DNA of 64,000 nucleotides, taken from positions 24,678,991 to 24,742,990 of the forward strand of contig CP136061.1 of NCBI GenBank assembly GCA_032622095.1. Reading direction: 5' to 3'. Position 1 is the first letter of the stretch. Every line of letters starts with the position of its first letter. Under the pieces are notes generated by a model. That model searched no databases. It had not been told where the DNA came from and was given only the letters and a program-made list of their open reading frames with translations. The position numbers and the translations under genes were made by a program. Source of the stretch: Siphonodentalium dalli (lineage: Eukaryota > Mollusca > Scaphopoda > Gadilida > Siphonodentaliidae). Positions 56,230-64,000 of the stretch are shown one piece after another.

Positions 56230-56467
56230 TTAACCCTTTGAGTGCCAGGTCAATTTTTGTATCAACCCATATACCCTGTGCCAATGCATTCTCTTATATA
56301 TGCGAGTCGACCATAGGTCGCCTCGCATATATAAGAGAATGCATTGGCCTAACATTTTTTTTTTTTTTTTTTTTTACAATTTTAATAATTGATTCTTATA
56401 TTCTTTAACAGACTTATTTTGTAGGTTTAGGGCCGATGAGATCGGCCCCTGGCACTCAAAGGGTTAA
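56230..56467 (+). repeat. Family G MITE carrying a family A palindrome
   Basis: The outer ends are family G (TTAACCCTTTGAGTGCCAGG and CCTGGCACTCAAAGGGTTAA) and TTTGTATCAACCCATATA matches 32824. At that point CCCTGTGCCAATGCATTCTC starts the complete family A palindrome, followed by a T run. TTAA borders both sides. Family A sequence sits inside family G ends. Confidence 0.85.
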
Positions 56468-56699
56468 AGTAATTTATTACACTCCTGCTTGCGATTTCCA
56501 TTGAAAATGCTGTTAATTAAAAATGGTAATGTCACCAGTGAATTATGTCATTTCCTGTGACGTCATTGACGTTACGTCTCTTACTGATCTAGACTGAATT
56601 TTCGATGGTTCATCTTTCTCCACATCGGGACTTTCATGCATTAATTCTGTGTGTTTTAATCATATTTGGCGAACCAAATTGATGCAGATGTGTAATAAA

Positions 56700-56862
56700 T
56701 AGAATAATCAATTAGTTCCGAGAATTACTTTAAATAATTCACACGAGTCGAGAGACATTTGGGTAAGAAACTCGTGCGCATTAGCGCACTCGTTTCATAC
56801 CGACATCTCTCGCCTCTCGTAAATTATTTAACGTAATTCTCGGAACCCATTGATTACTCTAT
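56700..56862. repeat. Palindromic repeat of about 160 bp
   Basis: AGAATAATCAATTAGTTCCG with AGAATTACTTTAAATAATTC is answered by GAATTATTTAACG-type complement, AATTCTCGGAACCCATTGAT and TACTCT. The tip is CTCGTGCGCATTAGCGCACTCG. Its style matches the palindrome at 37362. Confidence 0.75.
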
Positions 56863-56935
56863 ATATGATCACCCAATCTCTACCAGAGCACACCAGTCAT
56901 ACTTCTTTTCTGACTCTGTCACCGGCTGGGCCTAG

Positions 56936-57306
56936 TCTGTGGTTTCTATATTTAGTGTGGGGTTTTCCAGCAAAAATTGCAAAAAATTATTGCCCGAAAG
57001 TGAAACTTCCTACGCGCTTTGAAAACAATTCCCGCACTAAATACTTAATGACAGAATGGAAGATCAGAGCGGTAGTTCTGTTGACAGTTTTTGCAAGCTA
57101 CTTGTCACAATTGCAGTAAATTAGAACTCTTCAACGCATGGCAAGTCAACACAAGTCTTGTGTTTGACTTGACTTGCCATGCGTATTGTCGTGACAATGT
57201 CGTCCTTTGTGTTTTTAGACTTTTGTGTTGATAAAATAATCGGAGAACCAAATCACATCATTTCGCAATATAGTTCTTTGCTTCTAGTGGGACTTTGCAA
57301 ACTTAA
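56936..57306 (+). repeat. Second copy of the segment carried by the 54092 element
   Basis: GTTTTCC.GCAAAAATTGC, CAATTCCCGCACTAAATACT, TAATGACAGAATGGA, GTTGATAAAATAATCGGAGA and TAGTGGGACTTTGCAAACTT align with 54470-54780. A 25-bp inverted GCATGGCAAGTCAA pair (57135-57181) is unique to this copy. Both copies keep a frame DKIIGEPNH...KYSS/QYSS...LVGL.KLK followed by GT, so a captured first exon is possible. I do not recognise the peptide. Confidence 0.65.
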
Positions 57307-57499
57307 GGTACGAAATTACACAAATTTTAATCGATATGTTGTGTGTTTAACAAAGGCAGCATGTTGCTCTGTTCACATAGTATATATCTTTATATCGCGG
57401 AAGTCCACCAAATGTGGGAACAATATCACCAGTAGCAGCAGTCTTACCGAGTCATCAAGGGAGGTAAACCCTGCATCTAGTTTTTCACTGAAACTTGAA

Positions 57500-57700
57500 A
57501 TAGTGTGCTGACATTTGCAGAATGAGGTCCCCAGAGGGAGACTTTAGTGACGCTACCACACACAGTGGGCTAGCATCACAAAATTGCCCCTCTGGGGACT
57601 TCAGTCTTCTTAGGCCTCATCTTCTGGGAAGTGTCTATAGTCTCAAACGAACATTGTCTGCCAGTCAAAAGCCAATGACCCCAATCTTCCAGTTATTTGT
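57500..57700. repeat. Family E fragment
   Basis: CTTGAAATAGTGTGCTGACA, one GAATGAGGTCCCCAGAGGGA palindrome and GGCCTCATCTTCTGGGAAGT. It is degraded at the right. Confidence 0.65.
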
Positions 57701-57910
57701 TGTGTGTCACTCGATGGGGATACATACTAAAAGTAAATAACGAAAAAGCAATACATGTACTGTATAATATACTTAAATTTTCACAACAGATAAAAAATGA
57801 TTATGGTATAAATAAAATACACCCGGAGTAGCCGAGAGAATCAATCTTTCACCACTTGTTGTATTGTGGATTTAACCACTCGCCCTTGGTTTTAACCTAA
57901 TGGCTCGTGG

Positions 57911-58118
57911 TTAAGGTCCTTTCATGACAGGAGCTGCGCTGGTGCAGCATGAATGATGCAGTGCCTGTATATTCTCTTATATATGCGAACATCGCATATA
58001 CAAGAGAATGCACTGGCTGGTAAATATTGTTTGGGTCAATGTATTCTCTTAGATAAGAGAATGCGTTGGCACAGTGTTTTCTCAAAATATCAGAAAGCTC
58101 CGGTCATGGAAAGGTTAA
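57911..58118. repeat. Family B MITE, short palindromes
   Basis: TTAAGGTCCTTTCATGACAG to GCTCCGGTCATGGAAAGGTTAA, TTAA at both ends. Both palindromes have lost their centres. Confidence 0.72.
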
Positions 58119-58394
58119 AACCACAATTCCACTCATGGTGAATATTTGGTAATCTGGGCTGCTATGGGTGTATTCTATATCTAACTATTATAGCTATAAA
58201 TGGAAGATTATACAGTGGATTGTATTTATATTTTGCCAAACCACACATCCATGGTTCACCCACGGTAGCGAGGCAAAGATCTATACTTCATCCAAACATT
58301 CCGACTCACGACCCATTGTTGGAAACGGAGTGATGTATCTTATTTGTCATTCCATTCTATCTTAAAACTTAAAGATGCATACTCCGATTAAGCG

Positions 58395-58725
58395 CCCCTC
58401 AACAAAACGGCCCTGTGCCAATGCATTCTCTTATATATGCGAGTCGACCATAGGTCGCCTCGCATATATAAGAGAATGCATTGGCTTAACTCATATTAAA
58501 AATGATAAAATTGTCAAAGAATGTAGAAAAATATTATTATTATTTTTTTTAAATGCAAGAAAAAATTATAAAATTGTTAAAGAATGTAAGAAAAATTGGT
58601 AAAAAGTGTTAGGCCAATGCATTCTCTTATATATGCGAGGCGACCTATGGTCGACTCGCATATATAAGAGAATGCATTGGCACAGGGCATAACTGTAACT
58701 ATCACAATGTGGTCAATGAGCCCAG
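58395..58725 (-). repeat. Family A MITE, both ends truncated
   Basis: CAACAAAACGGCCCTGTGCC, two palindromes, an expanded loop with a T-rich insert, and the arm to TGTGGTCAATGAGC. The TTAA termini are gone on both sides: a piece of repeat R abuts the left, and a TTTTTAGCTCACCTGAG element cuts the right. Confidence 0.75.
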
Positions 58726-58729
58726 GGGT

Positions 58730-61650
58730 TTTTAGCTCACCTGAGACAAAGTCTCCGGTGGAGCTATAGTCATCACTCCTCGTCCGTCGTCCGTCCGTCT
58801 GTCCGTCAACTTTAAAAAAAAAACATCTTCTCCTCTGAAACCATCATACCAAATTGGTTCATATTTGGTGTGGATGTTCCCTAGGTGACTCTCATTCAGA
58901 TTTGTTCAAATGAGGTCACTGGGTCAAATAGTTGCGAAACCAGGGCCATAATTCTATTCCTCCACAGTAATTCTTACAACAACTTCTTGTCCATAACCAT
59001 TGTGCCGATTTAGCTAATATTTGGTATGGAGGGTCCTTTGGTGACTGGTGTTCAGATTTGTTCAAATGAGGTCACCCGGTCAATTAGTTGAGAAACCAGG
59101 GCCATAACTCATTAGTAATTCTTACAATGACTTCTTCTACAAAAATGTTGGGCCGAATTAGCTTATATTTGGTACTGAGGGACCTTGGGTGACTGGGAAT
59201 CATATTTGTTCAAATTGGGTCACTGGGTCAATTAGGGGCAGAGCCAGGGACATAACTCTAAAAACCAAAAAATTACTTTTTTGCATTTTGATCATATTTG
59301 GGGTGGATGTTCCCTAGGTGACTGTCATTAATATTTGTTCAAATGAGGTCACTGTGTCAAACAGTTGCGAAACCAGGGCCATAACTATATTCCTCCTTGG
59401 TAATTCTTATAACGACTTCTTGTCAATAACCATTAAGCCGATTTAGTTTATATTTGGTATGTGGGGTCATTGAATGACTGGGGTTCAGATTTGTTCAAAT
59501 GGGGTCACTGGGTCAAATAGTGGTGGAGCCAGGGCCATAATTCCCCAAAAAATAATAAAAAACTCAGGAATTCCTTGATCAATTTAACATACAAAAAAAA
59601 TATATCACCCTCCCCCACATGACCCAGAACCCCACCCCAACCAACAGCATTCCACCCTATCTCATATCCTAACTCACAGGTAAATAAAGTATATTTATTT
59701 AAATTCCCATTACAAGGCAACTCTCCTATGAACTGATAGACATGGCAAGGCAGATAGAGAGATAAAGATTCTGCAGCCTTAGACAGAGTCCCCAGGGAGT
59801 GTATTCATGTCATCCATAATTTAAATGAGATTAATGGTGTTATCAATGAAGCACCCTTGTTGTTTATATTATCACTCAGTGGTCATTAAAATCAGATTAA
59901 TTTCATTTTCTCAAAGAGTGCCTGGCAGAGCCAGAATGAGGTTCCCAGAGGGTGAATTTAGTGACGCTATCCTACACAGCAGGCTAGCATAACCAAATAC
60001 ACCCTCTGAGAACCTTATTCCGCTTAGGCCTCAGCTTCTGGGAAGTATCTAGAGTCTCAAGATCTCATTCTGCTGAGGCCTCATCTTCTGGGAAGTATCT
60101 ATAGTATCAAATTTACATTGTTGTTAGTTAAATTTCCCTTCTAGGAAGTTTCTGTATCCCTTAATTTGCAGAAGATAAAATTCATGATTGAGGTGCCCAA
60201 TGGGTGAACATCACCAATTTCAACTGGGGAACTTCAATCTTATTCTAGGTCTTCCATAGCAGTTGAGGGCCTTATCAGAATGAGGTCCCCAGAGGGTGAA
60301 TTTAGTGATACTAGCCCGCTGTGCAGGATAGCCTCACTAAATTCACCCTCTGGGTACCTCATTCTGCAAATAACAGACAGACTATTTCAAAGCTTGATTC
60401 AAGGCTAGCATCACCAAATTCACCATTTGGGGACCTCATTCTGCTTAGGCCTCATCTTCTGGGAAGTATCTATAGTATCAAATTTACATTGTTGTTAGTT
60501 AAATTTCCCTTCTAGGAAGTTTCTATATCCCCTAATTTGCAGAAGATAAAATTCATAATTGAGGGGCCCAATGGGTGAACATCACCAACTTCAACTGGGG
60601 AAATTCAATTTTATTCTAGGTCTTCCATAGCAGTTGAGGACTTTATCAGAATGAGGTCCCCAGAGGGTGAATTTAGCATCACTAAATTCACCCTCTGGGG
60701 ACCTCACTCTGCAAATGACAGACACACTATCACACTATTTCAAGGCTTGTTGTATAATACATTGTGTTGCTTGAGGCCAGGCATACACAATGTAGGAACA
60801 AACACGCTTTTTGTGATGCTATCCGGCACAGCAGGCTAGCATCACCAAATTCACCCTCTGACGACCTCATTCTGCTTAGGCCTCATCTTCTGGGAAGTAT
60901 CTATAGTATCAAATTTACATTGTTGTTAGTTAAATTTCCCTTCTAGGAAGTTTCTATATCCCCTAATTTGCAGAAGATAAAATTCATAAATGAGGTGCCC
61001 AATGGGTGAATATCACCAACTTCAACTGGGGAACTTAATTTTTATCCTTATCAGATTTGTGAAAATGGGATCACAAAGTCAAATAAGGGCAGAGCAAGAG
61101 ACTTAACTATTTCACTACATAGTAATTCTTAAAATATGTTTGCAAGAACTAGTTGGCTTATATAGAATGGAATGTTCTTCCTTGACTGCAATTCAGATTT
61201 TTTTAATGGGGTCACCTGGTCAAATAGGGGCCAAGCGAAGGACAGTTTCCCTCTTAATATGCTTCCTTCACAAGGACCATCAGGTCTATTTGACTGATAT
61301 TTATGATATGTATGAAGGGTTCTTTGGTGTCTGGGATTCAAATTTATTCAGATGGGGTCACCAGGTTAAAAGGGTGGGACCAGGGACATAACTATATGTC
61401 TCTATAGTAATTCTTAAAATGTCTTCTCAAGGGATTTTGGACAATTTAGCTTACATATAGTATGGAGGAATCAGGAAGATTCTTTAGTGACTGAGATACA
61501 GATTTGTTAAAATGAGCTCAACCTGTCAAGAAATGGCAGTCTATGGGGAGTTAACACTTTTGTGTCCAATAAAATCATAGAAATACCAAATTCATTAAAA
61601 CATCTACCTTGGAACCACCTGACTGATTGGTCTGACATACATGTATTGTG
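58730..61650. repeat. TTTTTAGCTCACCTGAG tandem element split by a family E cluster
   Basis: TTTTTAGCTCACCTGAGACA and CGTCCGTCCGTCTGTCCGTC open it. Units of roughly 160 bp follow with TTCAGATTTGTTCAAATGAG, GGTCACTGGGTCAA and CCAGGGCCATAACT. They run to about 59560 and resume at about 61040-61650 (ATCAGATTTGTGAAAATGGG, GGGACATAACT). Elements with this start are frequent in molluscan genomes. Confidence 0.75.
59930..61035. repeat. Cluster of family E units in tandem
   Basis: The block TCTTCTGGGAAGTATCTATA, TTGTTAGTTAAATTTCCCTT and CCTAATTTGCAGAAGATAAA occurs three times (starting near 60085, 60445 and 60880), separated by GAGGTCCCCAGAGGGTGAAT palindromes. This is local amplification of one family E element inside the tandem element around it. 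Confidence 0.78.
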
Positions 61651-62044
61651 TTTTGGGTCCATGGATAATTGGGCTTCAAACATGTTCAAATGGTTTTAGA
61701 AAAAGGCGCTTGTGAGATTGGAAATTTCCAACAATTGAGAAAGTTTGAGGTTTCGGTTGTGAAATTCCAACCTAAGACTTGGGAGTCTGGATCCCGGTCA
61801 GGAGGGGACTTGTTGAGCTGGAGGAGGGGGGTGATCAGTAGTGTACAGTTGGCAATTTCAATGTGGTTTTTTACCAAGCTACATACTTGAAGTCTCTCTA
61901 GCCACATATCCTGTTTAAATCTACTTCTTTTAAAGTGATTATGAAAAGTGCTCACTGTTTTGGTCTCCAGAGTCCCAGTCTTATCAGTCTTTGCAGTCTG
62001 GTGAGCGACCCCACAGTCATTGACTGTCTTGTTATTAAATTTGT

Positions 62045-62187
62045 ATCACACTTAAAGATGCATCATCCGAATTAAAGCTCCCAAATTACTATTTATTTGG
62101 CTTCGGGGGTAAAAAATATATTGATTCCAGTCGAGGAACCCACACATCAAAGCTCAGAGTGATCAGATATAGATTTTTGAAATCTAT
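62045..62187. repeat. Dispersed repeat R, forward copy
   Basis: AAAGATGCATCATCCGAATT, CCCAAATTACTATTTATTTG, GTCGAGGAACCCACACATCA and CAAAGCTCAGAGTGATCAGA. It ends where the higher-order array begins. Confidence 0.65.
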
Positions 62188-63240
62188 TATGGGAACGAGT
62201 CATTTTGGGGTCATTCAGCAAAATAACATGGCCGCCATCAGCCATCTTGGATTGTACTCTTTGCATGACTAAATCCTTTGGCATGGGCTACAGGTCATAC
62301 CTTTGGTCGGATCATTTTGAAATTTTTCATGGATGTTAATATTGAAATGTAGATGGGAACGAGTCATTTTGGGGTCATTCGGCCAAAAACCATGGCCACC
62401 AGCAGCCAATTTGGATTTTACTCTTTGCATGACTAAATCTTTTGTCACAGGCTACAGGTTGTACCTTTGGTCGGATCATCATGAAATTTGTCTTGGAAGT
62501 TAGTATTGACATATTGATGGGAACGAGTCATTTTGTGGTCATTCGGAAAAAAAACATGGCTGCCAGCGGCCATCTTGGATTTCAAACTTCAATCCATTAG
62601 TACAGACCACAGGCCAGAGTGTTCGTCTGATCATGATGAAATATGTGGAAGTTAATATTGACATGTAAATGGGAACGATTCATTTTGGGGTTATTCGGCC
62701 ATAAAACATGGCCGCCATCAGCCATCTTGGATTTGACTCTTTGCATGACTAAATCCTTTGGCACGGGCTACAGGTCATACCTTTGGTCAGATCATTATGA
62801 AATTTGTCATGGATGTTAATATTGAAATGTAGATGGGAACGAGTCATTTTGGGGTCATTCGGCCAAAAACCATGGCCACCAGCAGCCAATTTGGATTTTA
62901 ATCTTTGCATGACTAAATCTTTTGTCACAGACTACAGGTTGTACCTTTGGTCGGATCATCATGAAATTTGTCGTGGAAGTTAATATTGACATATAGATGG
63001 GAACGAGTCATTTTGGGGTCATTCGGCAAAAAAACATGGCTGCCAGCAGCTATCTTCGATTTCAAACTTCAATCCATTAGTAGACTACAGGCCGGAGTGT
63101 TCGTCTGAACATCATGAAATTTGTGGAAGTGAACATTGACATGTAAATTGGAACGAGTCATTTTGGGGGTCATTCGGCCATAAAACATGTCCGCTGGCAG
63201 CCATCTTGGATTTTACTCTTTGCATGTATAAATCCTTTGG
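62188..63240. repeat. Higher-order tandem array: 480-bp trimers of 150-165-bp units
   Basis: GGGAACGAGTCATTTTGGGG or a variant starts units at about 62189, 62354, 62519, 62670, 62835, 62999 and 63150. Units 1 and 4 share GCCGCCATCAGCCATCTTGG, units 2 and 5 share CCATGGCCACCAGCAGCCAA, and units 3 and 6 share the shorter TTTCAAACTTCAATCCATTA form. So the repeating block is a trimer of about 480 bp, copied at least twice. Confidence 0.88.
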
Positions 63241-63597
63241 CACACCCTACATTCCACTTCCCTCATCCGATCATCACCAAACTTCATATTAATCTTGATA
63301 TTGATCTACTAGATGGAAGCTATCAAATGTTTTTGAATTTCATTGGAAAACATAGCCATCAGCAACCATCTTGGATTTTACTTAAAATATCTCTTCATGT
63401 TGATAATCTAGTGTTACTTAGACCTTTCAACTTTCTGCATTCCTAATCGCTCCATTGACTGTTACACACAAAATTATTCCCTTTCTAAGTTGAGCTACAG
63501 TGTCATTGACACTTTCATTTTTAGTTACTTATTTAGTTACATCGGCCTCTCGATTCGATATCGCATTTCAAATCTGCTGAAAAGTGTTGATTTGCAG

Positions 63598-63890
63598 GGC
63601 CCTACTTGATGTCATTTAGCAGTCAAGAAATTAATTTGGATTGTTTGTCAATATTACTTTAGCATATACAGATAGGTGTTAGCTCATATGTATGCCCACA
63701 TCGTTTGAATGTTTACAATGTTGATTTACATACATGTACCACTATCATTAAAATTTAGTTTATATGTTTGCAACCATTCTTGTCTGTTTACATGTTACCA
63801 CTATATTGAGTTATATGTTTGTCATTTGTTTTGTTGACATTATTTATATCTCAATTCAACGGCAGCCAATAAAATATTTTATATGATAAA
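63598..63890 (+). other. Candidate terminal 3' UTR exon with poly(A) signal
   Basis: TGTTGATTTGCAG precedes GGCCCTACTTGATGTCATTT; the stretch is free of recognised repeats and ends with AATAAA at 63868-63873, followed by TGTGCCTGTTT, a GT/T-rich downstream element. It could be the true 3' end of the CUPID gene, spliced from the donor after exon 8, or the end of another transcript. The evidence is signal-level only. Confidence 0.3.
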
Positions 63891-63919
63891 CATTGTGCCT
63901 GTTTAATTTAGCCCGAACA

Positions 63920-64000
63920 AACATTTCGGGAGACTATAGAAATGAGCAGTGTCTGTCTGCCCATCTAGCCGTCTGTGTGTCCTTCCTTCCATCCGTCTGA
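63920..64000. repeat. Start of another CCGTCTG-type element, cut by the window end
   Basis: ACATTTCGGGAGACTATAGA followed by GTCTGTCTGCC, CCGTCTGTGTGTCC and CATCCGTCTG looks like the opening of the same style of tandem element as at 38006 and 58730. Confidence 0.5.

Noticed and set aside
55835-56233. Frames with repeated NRYPKLLQHQP and NQTISQAVTAS
   Set aside because: They come from the 32-33-bp minisatellite at a transposon end; the unit length varies so the frame switches between copies.
1-64000. Search for retroviral, LTR, LINE or large virus-like elements, CRISPR arrays, rRNA and tRNA genes
   Set aside because: No reverse transcriptase, integrase, capsid or transposase-like frame and no CRISPR-type spaced repeat. 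The spaced repeats present are minisatellites or MITE palindromes. No tRNA cloverleaf or rRNA core was recognised by eye.

Overview
The window is animal nuclear DNA that is AT-rich, with one spliced gene and a very dense load of short non-autonomous DNA transposons. The repeat types point to a mollusc, most likely a bivalve: long pyrimidine-rich CCGTCCGTCC/CATAACT tandem elements, a TTTTTAGCTCACCTGAG element, and palindromic TTAA-flanked MITEs. The organism call is inference from repeat style; the gene family call is firm.

The gene runs on the + strand from about 1.55 kb to at least 52.75 kb. Eight exons can be placed by splice sites and reading phase: 1715-1784, 2256-2389, 2679-2798, 3336-3485, 3897-4250 (or an internal donor), 29511-29602, 35467-36930 and 52591-52748. 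Exons 2-5 encode a CUPID domain (formerly DUF3338), the coiled-coil module shared by INAVA, FRMD4A, FRMD4B and CCDC120 that binds cytohesin ARF exchange factors. No FERM domain is present, so the gene is INAVA-like rather than FRMD4-like. Exon 7 is a 1464-nt low-complexity Ser/His/Pro-rich exon with a conserved SKPFEMSDFYRYS block. Exon 8 ends the protein with a conserved DELLTWYND block and a proline-rich tail. Exon 5 has an in-frame stop and no clear phase-0 donor, which suggests a short CUPID-only isoform of about 275 aa alongside the long form of about 725-800 aa.

The introns and the 3' flank are almost wholly explained by repeats. (A) TTAACCCTTTACCC MITEs carry one or two 70-bp palindromes; (B) TTAACCCTTYCATGAC MITEs carry diverged copies of the same palindrome; (C) TTAACCCTTTCTATAC and (G) TTAACCCTTTSAGTGCC are further TTAA families. 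All four look piggyBac-like. (E) CAAGCCTTG...CAAGGCTTG palindromes have 8-bp target duplications (hAT-like). (P) TA-flanked CAGTAATGCCCTAAATAATC palindromes look Tc1/mariner- or pogo-like. (D) TAGATCATGCC elements and a TAGWCCAAGTCTTCT family have 9-bp duplications (Mutator-like). Four further elements have hAT-type ends and exact or near-exact 8-bp duplications. Several are nested in one another, giving a relative age order. Minisatellites fill much of the rest, and the last 1.1 kb of clear repeat (62.19-63.24 kb) is a trimeric higher-order tandem array.

No rRNA, tRNA, CRISPR, retroviral or LTR element, LINE or transposase gene was found. Nearly all other open frames are chance frames or frames running through palindromes and minisatellites.
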